Positions 8,275 to 17,317 of a stretch of DNA of 64,000 nt are shown piece by piece (positions within the stretch are counted from its first letter, which is position 1; each line of letters begins with the position of its first letter). Below the pieces are notes generated by a model. That model was not told the DNA's origin. It searched no databases and was given only the letters and a program-made list of their open reading frames with translations. This DNA comes from Desulfallas sp. Bu1-1 (lineage in GTDB: Bacteria; Bacillota; Desulfotomaculia; Desulfotomaculales; Desulfallaceae): the NCBI RefSeq assembly GCF_015594625.1, contig NZ_JADNRQ010000002.1:186001-250000 (forward strand). Reading direction: 5' to 3'. The translations under genes were made by a program, and so were the position numbers.

Positions 8275-9621
8275 CTAATACCCGGCCCCGGCCAGTTGCA
8301 CCACCTTCCGTTTGACCAGCCTCTCCGGCACCACATCGTTTCTGATCAAGTCTTCGTAGGTTTCCCTGGCTACGATAACATCGGCTTCGCCGTCCCTGAC
8401 CAGTACCATGGCCGGCCGCGGCAGGCGGTTATAGTTCATGGACATGGAATAGTTATATGCTCCCGTGGCGGAAACGGCCAGGATATCGCCCGGGTTGACC
8501 GCGGGCAGATTGATGTCCCAAATCAACATGTCGCCCGACTCGCAGCACTTTCCGGCAATGGACACCGTTTCCTGCGGCTCCTCCGCCGCCCGGTTGGCAA
8601 CCAGCGCCTCGTACCGTGACTGGTACATGGCCGGCCTGGGGTTGTCTGCCATTCCGCCGTCCACGGCCACGTACTTGCGGATACCCGGTATCTCCTTCAC
8701 CGCGCCCACCGTATAAAGGGTGGTACCCGCAGGGCCGCTGATGGAACGGCCGGGTTCCACCATTACCCTGGGTACGGGAAGGCCATGTTTTTGAGCCTGT
8801 TCGCGTATCGATTGCATTACCGTTTCAGCGTAAGCTTCCACCGGCCGCGGTTCGTCACCCTCGGCATAATAGATGCCCAAACCGCCGCCCAGGTTCATTT
8901 CCTCGGGTGCCCAGCCGGTCTCCCGCCTTACCCCGGCGGCAAAACCCATCATCACTTCGGCGGCATGGGCGTAGGACTGCAGTTCAAAAATCTGCGAGCC
9001 GATATGGCAGTGCAGTCCCCTGACCCTGATATGCTCCATGTTCAGGGCCTTTTTAATTGCCTCCATGGCCTGGCCGTTTGCTATCACCATGCCGAACTTG
9101 CTGTCTATCTGCCCCGTCTTGATATACTCATGGGTGTGCGCTTCCACCCCCGGGGTCAGGCGCATGATTATATTGGCGCAAACCCCCGCCTCGCCGGCCA
9201 GGCGGTTCAACATTTCCAGTTCATAAGGGTTATCCACCATGATCCGGCCGACCTTGAAATCCAGGGCCATTTTCAGTTCGGTCACGGATTTGTTGTTGCC
9301 GTGAAAGTACACCCTTTCCATGGGGAACCGGGCCTTCCTGGCCGTATACAACTCCCCGCCCGATACCACGTCCAGGCTCAGGCCTTCCTCGGCGACAATG
9401 TGGCAAATCGCCAGGGTAAGCAATGTTTTCCCTGCGTAAATAACCACCCCGTCATATTTCTCAACGAATGCGCGGTAATAGCTGCGGCAGTTTTGGCGGA
9501 AATGCTCCTCGTCCAAAACATAAAGCGGCGTGCCGAACCGCCTTGCCAGTTCCACCGTATCGCACCCGCCTATTTCCAGGTGACCCTTGTCGTTGATCCG
9601 CATCGTACCCTGAAGTTTCAT
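8275..9621 (-). CDS. lysA: Diaminopimelate decarboxylase
   Basis: 448-residue PLP enzyme converting meso-diaminopimelate to L-lysine, the last step of lysine synthesis. The PLP lysine is K65 in VIYAGKTLLT, and the CESGD active-site segment is in the C-terminal beta domain. I place the start at the ATG at 9621 (MKLQGTMRIN): an upstream in-frame TTG at 9639 overlaps the GGAGG that serves as ribosome-binding site. The gene is the only one behind a lysine riboswitch and ends in its own terminator, so it appears to be a single-gene, lysine-repressed unit. Confidence 0.96.
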   Translation of the reverse strand: MKLQGTMRINDKGHLEIGGCDTVELARRFGTPLYVLDEEHFRQNCRSYYRAFVEKYDGVVIYAGKTLLTLAICHIVAEEGLSLDVVSGGELYTARKARFPMERVYFHGNNKSVTELKMALDFKVGRIMVDNPYELEMLNRLAGEAGVCANIIMRLTPGVEAHTHEYIKTGQIDSKFGMVIANGQAMEAIKKALNMEHIRVRGLHCHIGSQIFELQSYAHAAEVMMGFAAGVRRETGWAPEEMNLGGGLGIYYAEGDEPRPVEAYAETVMQSIREQAQKHGLPVPRVMVEPGRSISGPAGTTLYTVGAVKEIPGIRKYVAVDGGMADNPRPAMYQSRYEALVANRAAEEPQETVSIAGKCCESGDMLIWDINLPAVNPGDILAVSATGAYNYSMSMNYNRLPRPAMVLVRDGEADVIVARETYEDLIRNDVVPERLVKRKVVQLAGAGY

Positions 9622-9703
9622 TAAACTTACTGCCTCCAATCAGCTGATATTATAAATTATGAAAAATGTATGCATGGCACTCCGCAAAACTGGTTCAGCA
9701 AAT

Positions 9704-9733
9704 AAAAAAACCCCTTCCAAGCGGAGTGAAAGG
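9704..9733 (-). terminator. Riboswitch expression-platform terminator
   Basis: Minus strand CCTTTC pairs with GGAAGG across a loop and is followed by GGTTTTTTTA. It lies between the lysine aptamer and lysA and is the expected lysine-dependent off switch. The 5' arm can alternatively pair with sequence just after the aptamer. Confidence 0.75.
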
Positions 9734-9769
9734 CGGTCACCAGTGCAAAATGACCCTTTCCGTCTCGCC

Positions 9770-9963
9770 GGTGAATAGCCCTCCACCCGGAAACCCGCAG
9801 GAACGGGGCGTACCGGGTGACAGTCCGGCACCTGTTTAATGCCGGCCCAGCCCGGCGCTTTCGGGAATTACGCCGGACTTCGGCGGCTTGCCCTTTCACC
9901 CGGTTCATCGGATACCCGTTCCTCCACCGGAGTTACTCATGCAACCCGCGCCTCTACTCACCT
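9770..9963 (-). promoter_or_regulatory. Lysine riboswitch (L-box)
   Basis: On the minus strand the leader contains the L-box landmarks in order: GTAGAGGCGCGGGTTGC, ATGAGTAA, GGTGAAAGGGCAAGCCGCCG, AAGTCCGGCG, GGGCTGGGCCGGCA, ACTGTCACC and GGAGGGCTATTC. The P1 helix is GGTGAGTAG paired with CTATTCACC (one wobble). A terminator follows, then lysA, which fits feedback control of lysine synthesis by lysine at transcription termination. Family assignment is by memory of the consensus. Confidence 0.93.
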
Positions 9964-10033
9964 CCCGGGCGGAGATGAGGTATTTATTTTTGGACATTGT
10001 AACATGATCCTTTTGCACAGTCAATTAAACATT

Positions 10034-10063
10034 ACAGGGCGGCAAAAAATTTTGCCGCCCTGT
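10034..10063 (-). terminator. Terminator after trpB
   Basis: Perfect 14-base inverted repeat (ACAGGGCGGCAAAA / TTTTGCCGCCCTGT) 13 bases after the trpB stop. The T-rich part lies inside the hairpin rather than after it. Confidence 0.65.
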
Positions 10064-10075
10064 AGGTACATAAAT

Positions 10076-11437
10076 TTATATTTGAGGAAGATTTTTCAGC
10101 GATTTGGCGAGGACATCCTCGGGCAGCGGGTAATCCTCCAGTTTGCCCGCCAGGTACGCGTCGTAGGAAGGTAAATCCAGTAAACCATGCCCGCTGAGGT
10201 TGAACAAGATGGTCCGGGCTTCCCCGGCTTCCCTGGCGGCCAATGCCTCGTTAATGGCACACTGGATGGCGTGGGCCGATTCCGGCGCGGGTACAATGCC
10301 CTCGCTACGCGCAAACAACCTGGCTCCCTCAAAGACTGAAGTTTGACCCAGCGCGGTGGCCTCGATAATGCCGTCGTGCAGCAGCTGGCTCACCAGCGGC
10401 GAATCCCCGTGATAGCGCAGGCCGCCCGCATGAATGCCGGGGGGCATGAACTCCGAACCCAGGGTATACATGCTGAGCAGCGGCGTCAACCCCGCCACGT
10501 CCCCAAAGTCATAGCCGAATTGGCCGCGGGTTAGCGTCGGGCAGGCGGAAGGCTCCGCGGCGATCAACCTTATTTTGGCGCCGCGTACCAATTTATCATG
10601 CACAAAGGGGAAGGCCATGCCGCCGAAATTACTGCCCCCACCGCAGCAGGCAATCACCACGTCGGGGTACTCCCCGGCCTTGGCCATTTGTTCCTTTGCT
10701 TCCAGGCCGATGACGGTCTGGTGTAGCAGCACGTGGTTCAATACGCTGCCCAGGGCGTAGTTGGTATCGTCGCGCTGCGCCGCGACTTCCACCGCCTCGC
10801 TGATGGCAATGCCCAGGCTGCCCGGAGAATCGGGATCGACGGCAAGCACTTTCCGGCCCGCTTCCGTCTCGTCGCTGGGACTGGGCACCACGGTGGAACC
10901 GAATATCTGCATCATGGACCGGCGATATGGTTTTTGCTGGTAACTTACCTTGACCATGTAAACCCTGCATTCCATGCCAAAGAAATTGCAGGCCTGGCTG
11001 AGGGCCACACCCCATTGCCCGGCGCCGGTCTCCGTGGTCAGCCGGTTGATGCCTTCCTTTTTGTTATAATAAGCCTGCGGCACGGCGGTGTTCAGTTTAT
11101 GACTGCCAGCCGGGCTTACGCCTTCATACTTGTAAAAAATTTTGGCCGGAGTGTCCAAGGCCTTTTCCAGGCGGCGGGCCCGGCAGAGCGGCGAAGGGCG
11201 CCAAAGCCGGTAAATTTCCCGCACTTCATCCGGAATCTCGATCCACCGCTCCTGGCTGACCTCCTGTTTGATCAATTCCATGGGAAAAATGGCGGACAGG
11301 TCTTCCGGGCCCACGGGCTGTTTGGTGGCCGGGTGCAGCGGCGGCTTGGGCAAATTCGGCATGTCGGCCTGGATGTTGTACCACTTTTCGGGCATTTCCT
11401 TTTCTGTGAGCAAGATTTTTACATCGCTCATCTCCAC
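10076..11437 (-). CDS. trpB: Tryptophan synthase beta chain, TrpB2 type
   Basis: 453-residue PLP enzyme that condenses indole and serine to tryptophan. PLP lysine K114 lies in [10 protein letters not shown], and the phosphate-binding loop is [10 protein letters not shown]. The long N-terminus and WYNIQADMP segment place it with the TrpB2 group rather than the TrpA-partnered TrpB1. No trpA or other trp gene is nearby. TrpB2 enzymes can act without TrpA, for instance in indole salvage (family knowledge). The start is GTG at 11437 with AGGAG five bases before; ATG at 11431 is an alternative. It forms its own transcription unit ending in a strong hairpin. Confidence 0.93.
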   Translation of the reverse strand: MEMSDVKILLTEKEMPEKWYNIQADMPNLPKPPLHPATKQPVGPEDLSAIFPMELIKQEVSQERWIEIPDEVREIYRLWRPSPLCRARRLEKALDTPAKIFYKYEGVSPAGSHKLNTAVPQAYYNKKEGINRLTTETGAGQWGVALSQACNFFGMECRVYMVKVSYQQKPYRRSMMQIFGSTVVPSPSDETEAGRKVLAVDPDSPGSLGIAISEAVEVAAQRDDTNYALGSVLNHVLLHQTVIGLEAKEQMAKAGEYPDVVIACCGGGSNFGGMAFPFVHDKLVRGAKIRLIAAEPSACPTLTRGQFGYDFGDVAGLTPLLSMYTLGSEFMPPGIHAGGLRYHGDSPLVSQLLHDGIIEATALGQTSVFEGARLFARSEGIVPAPESAHAIQCAINEALAAREAGEARTILFNLSGHGLLDLPSYDAYLAGKLEDYPLPEDVLAKSLKNLPQI

Positions 11438-11517
11438 TTGCTCTCCTCTCTACTCGGGTTTTGGGGAATCAGATAAACCCATTGTAGAATATGGATTATT
11501 TTTCTGCAAGGGGACAA

Positions 11518-12492
11518 TCAGCTAATTTTTTCTTTTTGTTCCAACAGGCCGCTCCAGCGCCCGCAGCGGTCGCCCCAGCGGGCGATGACCCGGCCGGATT
11601 CTGTAATCTCTACAACTTCGCAAACGTTGGGGCACCCGTCACAGGCAAATCCACCGGCATAAAAATCTCTGTCAACAATACCGAATCCCCTAAAACCGGT
11701 ATTCTTCCGGCTGGTTGCCTCCCTGGCCAGCATGGCCGCCCCCAGCGCGCCCATTACGTTGAAGTAGGGCGGCACATGTATTTCCATGTCCAGGGCTTTT
11801 TCAAACGCCCGTTTCATTCCGACGTTGGCCGCTACGCCGCCCTGAAACACCACCGGCGGCAGTATTTCCTTGCCCTTGCCGACATTGTTCAAATAATTGC
11901 GGACCAGCGCGTCGCAAAGACCCGCCAGGATATCCTCCACGTTGTAGCCCATCTGCTGCTTGTGAATCATGTCGCTTTCCGCAAACACGGCGCAGCGCCC
12001 GGCAATTTGCACGGGCACCCTGGACCGCAGCGCCAGAGGACCGAATTCCTCGATATCAATGTTCAGCCTGGCGGCCTGCTGGTCCAGAAACGACCCGGTC
12101 CCGGCGGCGCAAACAGTATTCATGGCGAAGTCCGCCACAACGCCGTTGCGCAAAATAATGATTTTTGAATCCTGGCCGCCGATTTCCAGGATGGTTTGCA
12201 CACCCGGTACCACATTTGAAGCGGCTATGGCATGGGTGGTAATCTCGTTCTTGATGATATCGGCGCCGGTAATCACGCCCGCCAGGTGTCTGCCGCTGCC
12301 CGTGGTTCCCACGCCCGTAATCTTTGTTTGCGGCGGCAGCGCTTCTTTCAACATTTTCAAACCCCGTTGCACCGCTTCAATGGGTTTCCCCCGGGTGCGC
12401 AGGTAAATGCTGTGTTTCACCGTTCCGTCCTCGCCCATAAATACCAGGTTGGTGCTGACCGAACCGACGTCAATGCCTAAATAACCGTACAT
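11518..12492 (-). CDS. Acyl-CoA dehydratase activase (BadF/HgdC family ATPase)
   Basis: 324-residue ASKHA-fold ATPase of the family that injects electrons into 2-hydroxyacyl-CoA dehydratases and benzoyl-CoA reductases. Phosphate-binding GIDVGSVST is at 6-14. The two iron-sulfur cysteines are C128 (VCAAGTGSF) and C167 (GRCAVFAESD); a homodimer would share one [4Fe-4S] cluster. A C-terminal extension holds a further cysteine set (C284, C287, C291, C310), not seen in minimal HgdC. It overlaps the neighbouring gene by 16 bases. No dehydratase alpha/beta pair is in the window, so the target is unknown. Confidence 0.9.
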   Translation of the reverse strand: MYGYLGIDVGSVSTNLVFMGEDGTVKHSIYLRTRGKPIEAVQRGLKMLKEALPPQTKITGVGTTGSGRHLAGVITGADIIKNEITTHAIAASNVVPGVQTILEIGGQDSKIIILRNGVVADFAMNTVCAAGTGSFLDQQAARLNIDIEEFGPLALRSRVPVQIAGRCAVFAESDMIHKQQMGYNVEDILAGLCDALVRNYLNNVGKGKEILPPVVFQGGVAANVGMKRAFEKALDMEIHVPPYFNVMGALGAAMLAREATSRKNTGFRGFGIVDRDFYAGGFACDGCPNVCEVVEITESGRVIARWGDRCGRWSGLLEQKEKIS

Positions 12493-13601
12493 TTTACCGA
12501 ACCCTCCCTGATTTCTTTTTTTCTCATCAAAAGGTCTACAAATGCTTCCAACCTGGTTACCACTCCGGCGTCACCGGATTGCTCGTCCACAATCAGCGTC
12601 ATCGTGGGAATACCCAGGTCTGCGCTGACCTTCGGTAAAATACTTTGGGCCACAATTTCCGGCATACAGGTAAACGGCAATAACTGGATTACCCCGTCAA
12701 ATCCCTGTTCGGCGTAAAGCACGGTATTGCCGACAGTCTCCATGCCGTGGCCGCCCACAAAATGGCCAAGATATGCCAACGCCTTTTGCTTGGCCAGTTT
12801 ACTGCTGCGCATGTTTTTGGCCAGCCCTAAAAACAGGTGATCGTTGATCCACTCGCTGAGGTGGATGGAACGGTCAACTTCCACCCCCATCCTGCCCAGC
12901 TTGCGCTCGATATCCTGGTTGGCAAATGGATCCAGCAGGGTATAGATCTCGCCCACCAGGCCCACACGCACAACCTTGCGTTGCCTGTCCAGCGGTACGG
13001 CGCGCATAATTTGGGCGGCCTTTTCCCTGGCCGCCGGCAATTCCTCCGGCGCTTTTACCGCGATAATCTCTTTCAACGCCCGGTTCAAAGCCAGGTCGGT
13101 TTCGCCCGCCGTTATTTCCCGCGGCCTCATGTAGTAGGCCATTTTTTCCAGTTCATCCACCGCCTGCGCCTTATGGTAACCGAACCGGACACCTCTAATT
13201 ACCTGCCGCCACGAGCGGTTGCCGGTAATGTGTCTGATTTTGCCCAAAAGTTCACCAATGTGCTTTTCCGGCGGCTCCAGCACCACCAGCTGGTACTTGT
13301 ACCCCAGGTCCTCCAGGATGGCGTGTTCCACCTGGGCGTAGTAGCCGAAACGGCAGGGACCGCACCCGCCCGCCATGACTATGGTGTCGGCCCCCAGCTC
13401 CGCCGCTTCCATAAAATTGCCCAGGTTCAGTTTCAGAGGCATGCAGGCAAACTCGGGAGCGTGCTTGACTCCAAACGACAACGTTTTTTTGCTTGACGGC
13501 GGGGGCAACACAACGTCAACTCCCAGGTATTCCAGCATGGCCTTGACACAAATCCACATATAGCCCATGTGGGGGTAGGTTACCTTCACGATCACCAACA
13601 C
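12477..13601 (-). CDS. CoA-dehydratase activase-associated protein (COG3581-like)
   Basis: 374 residues resembling the part of large Clostridial acyl-CoA dehydratase activase proteins that is related to 2-hydroxyglutaryl-CoA dehydratase subunits. Conserved cysteines include FACMPLKLNLGN, GGCGPCRFGYYAQ and LLPFTCMPEIV, plausible iron-sulfur ligands; the C-terminus has IVDEQSGDAGVVTRLEAFVD. The same DEHTGEAGMVTRLEAFLD block ends the upstream neighbour, showing the two are paralogous in that part. The start is taken as GTG 13601; nearby GTG/TTG codons compete. It lies 24 bases after the upstream gene and overlaps the activase, so the three form an operon. Confidence 0.8.
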   Translation of the reverse strand: MLVIVKVTYPHMGYMWICVKAMLEYLGVDVVLPPPSSKKTLSFGVKHAPEFACMPLKLNLGNFMEAAELGADTIVMAGGCGPCRFGYYAQVEHAILEDLGYKYQLVVLEPPEKHIGELLGKIRHITGNRSWRQVIRGVRFGYHKAQAVDELEKMAYYMRPREITAGETDLALNRALKEIIAVKAPEELPAAREKAAQIMRAVPLDRQRKVVRVGLVGEIYTLLDPFANQDIERKLGRMGVEVDRSIHLSEWINDHLFLGLAKNMRSSKLAKQKALAYLGHFVGGHGMETVGNTVLYAEQGFDGVIQLLPFTCMPEIVAQSILPKVSADLGIPTMTLIVDEQSGDAGVVTRLEAFVDLLMRKKEIREGSVKCTVI

Positions 13602-13625
13602 CTTTTTGGTTATTATTTGTACCCA

Positions 13626-14705
13626 TTATTTAGCTGCAAAAACCCCGGTACTTGTATCTGGCGCTCCGGTGGTTTCTTCCGCTTTCTTCGCAATTATCTT
13701 CGTAGTGGTTGCTGCCGCCGCGTCCGCCAGGTTGCGGCGCCAGCGCACCATGTCCAAAAACGCCTCCAGCCGCGTTACCATCCCCGCTTCCCCGGTATGC
13801 TCGTCCAGGGTAAGGATCAGTAACGGTTTGCGCGACCATTTCCGGGCGTACCTTTCAATTAACTCACCCGTCATGGAATCGGGACCGCAGCCGAATGAAG
13901 CGACGTGAATGACCCCGTGCACGTCCGGCCGCTCAAAATAGTGATAGGCGGCCCCGATCATGCGCTGGTTGAGAGTCCAGAACAGCTTTTTGGGCAGCCT
14001 TTGCGCCTCGCGACGCGCCATTTGTTCCGGCAACTGCTCGGCGGTCAACACATTGGCCCCGTTTTCCTTGAGCCGTTTGATCAGGTTCATGCTGATGAAC
14101 CGGTCGTAAAGATTATACGGGTGGCCGATAACGGCAACATTGACATCCCCGGCCCGCGCTTCCCCGGTCCTGTTTTGGTGCGCGGGGGTTGTTTCGGGTG
14201 CCGTTTCACCGGCCAACGCGCCCGACTCCATGGCCAGGCAATGCCTTCTCAGCGCTTCCAGCGAAGCATGGTATGCCCTGCGAATTTTAACCGGGTTACG
14301 GGTGAACATTTTACCCACCGCATAAAAAAAATCATACTGGCTGCTGTTCTTCCGGTACAGGTCGAGATTGCAGTCGATCAGCGGCCCAATCCCGTCGATG
14401 GTGTTGCGCACCATGTCAGGGAACCCCAAAAATTTGGGACAAATATATTCCCGCCTGGCCATGCTGACCAGGCGAGGTAAAAAGATGTAGTCCACCCTGT
14501 CCCGCAAATCCAGCACATGTCCCACTGCCAGCTTTACGGGAAGGCAGGCTTCATCAACCGTCGACCGTAGTCCCTTTTCCAGCAGTCCCCGCGTGGTCTC
14601 GCGGGATACGACGACCTGCACCCCGAGGTGATTAAAAAAAGCAGCCCACTGGGGGAAGTAATAATAATAAAGCAATGCCCTGGGGATACCCACTTTTAAG
14701 GACAT
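13626..14705 (-). CDS. CoA-dehydratase activase-associated protein (DUF2229/COG3580-like)
   Basis: 359 residues starting MSLKVGIPRALLYYYYFP, typical of DUF2229 proteins; conserved cysteines in VDEACLPVKLAVGH, YICPKFLG and ASFGCGPDS. First gene of the three-gene operon. The last 25 or so residues (from about KIIAKKAEETTG) are encoded by a copy of a dispersed intergenic repeat (13633-13715), so the normal C-terminus has probably been replaced or extended. In many anaerobes this domain, the next gene's domain and the activase are one giant polypeptide; here they are three separate genes. Confidence 0.8.
   Translation of the reverse strand: MSLKVGIPRALLYYYYFPQWAAFFNHLGVQVVVSRETTRGLLEKGLRSTVDEACLPVKLAVGHVLDLRDRVDYIFLPRLVSMARREYICPKFLGFPDMVRNTIDGIGPLIDCNLDLYRKNSSQYDFFYAVGKMFTRNPVKIRRAYHASLEALRRHCLAMESGALAGETAPETTPAHQNRTGEARAGDVNVAVIGHPYNLYDRFISMNLIKRLKENGANVLTAEQLPEQMARREAQRLPKKLFWTLNQRMIGAAYHYFERPDVHGVIHVASFGCGPDSMTGELIERYARKWSRKPLLILTLDEHTGEAGMVTRLEAFLDMVRWRRNLADAAAATTTKIIAKKAEETTGAPDTSTGVFAAK
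13633..13715. repeat. Dispersed repeat, family A, copy 1 (inside coding sequence)
   Basis: Begins GCTGCAAAAACC, then GTACTTGTAT, GGCGCTCCGG and TTCGCAATT in the same order as the intergenic copy at 32389. Here it lies within the last codons of the CoA-activase-type gene that ends at 13626. Confidence 0.65.
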
Positions 14706-14843
14706 TTTTCAACCTCCGTCGATAGACGTTTACCACATTAATCTATTATGAACCAAAAAGTGCAATGGTATACTTTTGGCCACCGTTCACCGGCGGCCGG
14801 TGAAAAAAAATGCGGCCGCGGGCCGCGTTTAATGCTTGCGTTC

Positions 14844-16364
14844 TTACTCATTCTCTTTTTTACCGGGCTTGCGTGCCGGTACGGGCACTCCCTGGCGGTC
14901 CAAATCCCGGGGTTTAATGATGCTGGGCCTGAGATTGGTCGTAGGCACCGGCCGGCGCACCAGTATACTCCACAGCGCCCCGGCATTGAACGGAATTAAA
15001 GGCCAGAAATAAGGCACCCCGAACGACCGGGTAAAAATCAGCAGCGCCAGCGTGAGGGCAAGCCCCACCAGCAATCCCGGCAAGCGGAACAACCCCACCA
15101 TGAACAGCAGGAACAGGCGGATCAGGCGATTGGCCAGGCTCAGTTCATAACTGGGGGTAAGGTAATTTCCCACCACCGCTGCGGCGGTATACATAACCAC
15201 TTCGGCATTTAATAAACCTACCGACACCGCCATATCACCGATAAGCAATGCGGCAATAATGCCTACGGCGGTGGCCAGCGCCGTGGGCGTATGGATGGTG
15301 GCCATCCGGACCATATCCACCGCCAGCTCGGCAATCAAAAACTGAATAAAGATTGGAATTTTACCCATTTTCGCGGGGCCGATAAACTTGAGGGCCGGCG
15401 GCAAAAGTTCCGGCTGAAGAGCCGCCAGCAGCCAAACGGGCAACAAAAACACAGAAATAAGCACTCCTAAAAACCTGACCCAGCGCAGGTACACCCCTAT
15501 GACGGGGCTCTGCCGGTATTCTTCAGCGTGCTGCAGGTGATGGAAATAGGTTGCCGGTGTGATAATCACGCTGGGCGAAGTGTCAACCAGTACCAGTACG
15601 TGGCCCTCCAGCAGGTGAATGGAGGCTACGTCGGGTCTTTCGGTGTAACGCACCCGCGGCAACGGGTTCCAGTAGTTACCGGGTGTAATCAATTCCTCCA
15701 CCGCTTTTTCGGCCATGGGCAAACCATCGATATTGATGCTGGAAACCTTTTCCCGGATGCTGTCTACCAGGTCCTTGTTGGCGATGTCCTCAATATAGCA
15801 GATCACGATGTCCGTTTTGGATCGATTACCGGCCTGGATATACTCCATGCGCAGTTTGGGGTCGCGGATGCGACGCCTGATCAAGGCAGTATTGAAGACC
15901 AGGGTTTCGGTGAAACCGTCCCGGGAACCCCGCACCACTTTTTCCAGGTCCGGCTCTTCCGGACTCCGCGCGGGGTAGGTGCGCACATCAAGCATGATTG
16001 CCTGCTCAAAGCCGTCTATCAGCAATGCCAGCGGACCCGAAAGCATCTGTTCAATCAAATCTTCAAGGTATTCGACGGATTGAACTTCGACGTAATTTAT
16101 ATGCTTGTCAAATAGTTTTTTAAAGGCGTCTACCGACAGGTCTTCACGATCCAGCAAGGTCAGGTTGTCCAATATCTCAACCATCAAGCCGGCATTGGCA
16201 AAGGCATCAACAAAAAGCATCAGCGTCTTTTTGCCGCCGATGGTCATTTCCCGCCTGACAATATCAAAGTTTTTGTCGAAAGCGAGCTTTTCGTCCAGTA
16301 AATCTTTGTTAATATCCAGGCTTTTATTCAGCTTTGTTTTATTTTCAATTGCAGCGGGACTCAC
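14844..16364 (-). CDS. spoVAF: Stage V sporulation protein AF (GerA family)
   Basis: 506-residue spore membrane protein of the GerAA/SpoVAF family: soluble N-terminal domain (about 1-280), then several membrane segments (about 290-460) and a basic C-terminus. SpoVAF has been linked to germinant-independent amplification of germination in Bacillus (family knowledge). I choose GTG at 16364 (AAGGAG eight bases before); an earlier GTG at 16373 overlaps the ribosome-binding site. The start overlaps the end of spoVAEA by 20 bases, so translation is coupled. Confidence 0.93.
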   Translation of the reverse strand: MSPAAIENKTKLNKSLDINKDLLDEKLAFDKNFDIVRREMTIGGKKTLMLFVDAFANAGLMVEILDNLTLLDREDLSVDAFKKLFDKHINYVEVQSVEYLEDLIEQMLSGPLALLIDGFEQAIMLDVRTYPARSPEEPDLEKVVRGSRDGFTETLVFNTALIRRRIRDPKLRMEYIQAGNRSKTDIVICYIEDIANKDLVDSIREKVSSINIDGLPMAEKAVEELITPGNYWNPLPRVRYTERPDVASIHLLEGHVLVLVDTSPSVIITPATYFHHLQHAEEYRQSPVIGVYLRWVRFLGVLISVFLLPVWLLAALQPELLPPALKFIGPAKMGKIPIFIQFLIAELAVDMVRMATIHTPTALATAVGIIAALLIGDMAVSVGLLNAEVVMYTAAAVVGNYLTPSYELSLANRLIRLFLLFMVGLFRLPGLLVGLALTLALLIFTRSFGVPYFWPLIPFNAGALWSILVRRPVPTTNLRPSIIKPRDLDRQGVPVPARKPGKKENE

Positions 16365-16929
16365 GGTATCCACTCCTTCTGATAATTTCCCGCAATGCCC
16401 TGGTGGTCAGGGGAGCACCGGTGGTATAATCGTCGGCGCCGTTCATTTTACCCACGTCCCCGATGCCGATCACCACCGGCAAATTTAACCGGTCCAGCAC
16501 TTCAACGGTATCCCCGTTCAGGGTTTGTCCACGGGTACCGTAAGCGCGCCCCAGTTTATCAACCGGCCCCTCAACCAGCTTGCCCCGGCAATCTATAGAA
16601 AAATCCACGTGCGCGCCCTCGGTGGCCCCGGTATTGGAGGCCACCGCCAGGGCGCCGAGAATGCGGATATCCGGATGCCGGGCCAGGTACGCCAGTATCG
16701 ATTCGCCCTTTCCCTGGCCGTGGAAGCCGCGGTCATCCAGCATTACCACCACGGGGTCATGGGCGGCCTGCTTGATTAATTGCAACAGCTGTTCACCGTT
16801 TAATTTCGTAGGGTTGCCCGCAGAGGCGGAAATACACCTGGCTCCGATGTTGCGCGCAGCTGTTTCCACGGTCTTTTGAGCCACCTGGTCCCCGTCGGTA
16901 ACGATAATGACGTTGACCGGCCCGTTCAC
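16345..16929 (-). CDS. spoVAEA: Stage V sporulation protein AE, SpoVAEA type
   Basis: 194-residue soluble protein of the SpoVAEA kind (VIIVTDGDQ near the N-terminus, LDDRGFHGQGKGE in the middle), distinct from the membrane protein SpoVAEB. It starts at GTG 16929 after AAGGGG. Its usual partners spoVAC, spoVAD and spoVAEB, needed for dipicolinic acid uptake in Bacillus, are not between it and sigF, where a dodecin gene is found. They may be elsewhere in the genome. Confidence 0.88.
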   Translation of the reverse strand: MNGPVNVIIVTDGDQVAQKTVETAARNIGARCISASAGNPTKLNGEQLLQLIKQAAHDPVVVMLDDRGFHGQGKGESILAYLARHPDIRILGALAVASNTGATEGAHVDFSIDCRGKLVEGPVDKLGRAYGTRGQTLNGDTVEVLDRLNLPVVIGIGDVGKMNGADDYTTGAPLTTRALREIIRRSGYRESRCN

Positions 16930-16996
16930 ACCCTATACCCCTTGTTTGGTCCCATACCTTACCCCTTCCCCGAAAATTCATTTACCGATTAGAAGA

Positions 16997-17024
16997 ATAA
17001 AGACACCGTTGAGGTGTCTTTATT
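16997..17024 (-). terminator. Terminator after dodecin gene
   Basis: Twelve-base inverted repeat (AATAAAGACACC / GGTGTCTTTATT) with a four-base loop, three bases past the dodecin stop. Confidence 0.65.
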
Positions 17025-17026
17025 GT

Positions 17027-17221
17027 TTAGCTTGTATGGGCTATTTTTACGTTGGCCTTGTATTCCACTACTCTTCCGTTCTCGACGTTGGCGGTAAAGT
17101 TTACAACTTCCACGCCCACAATATTGTTCACCGTTTTGGAAGCCTCGCTGACGGCGGACTGCACGGCGCTGCGCCAACCGTCCGGAGACTCTCCCACCAT
17201 TTCCATGACCTTAATATGCAT
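17027..17221 (-). CDS. Dodecin
   Basis: 64-residue small flavin-binding protein that forms dodecamers storing or shielding flavins. Sequence follows the dodecin pattern: HIKVMEMVGESPDGWRSAVQ, SEASKTVNNI, and a final strand region ending VVEYKANVKIAHTS. I take the second ATG (17221): AAAGGAGG lies nine bases before it but directly abuts the earlier ATG at 17230. It is a monocistronic unit between sigF and spoVAEA with its own terminator, an unusual place that interrupts the expected sigF-spoVA order. Confidence 0.9.
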   Translation of the reverse strand: MHIKVMEMVGESPDGWRSAVQSAVSEASKTVNNIVGVEVVNFTANVENGRVVEYKANVKIAHTS

Positions 17222-17317
17222 GTTCCACATCCTCCTTTATTTGCTTGATATACTATAACGTTTGTTATTATTCGCCCTGTTTCGATTTTTATACGGCAGC
17301 ATGGAGATGGTTTGAAT

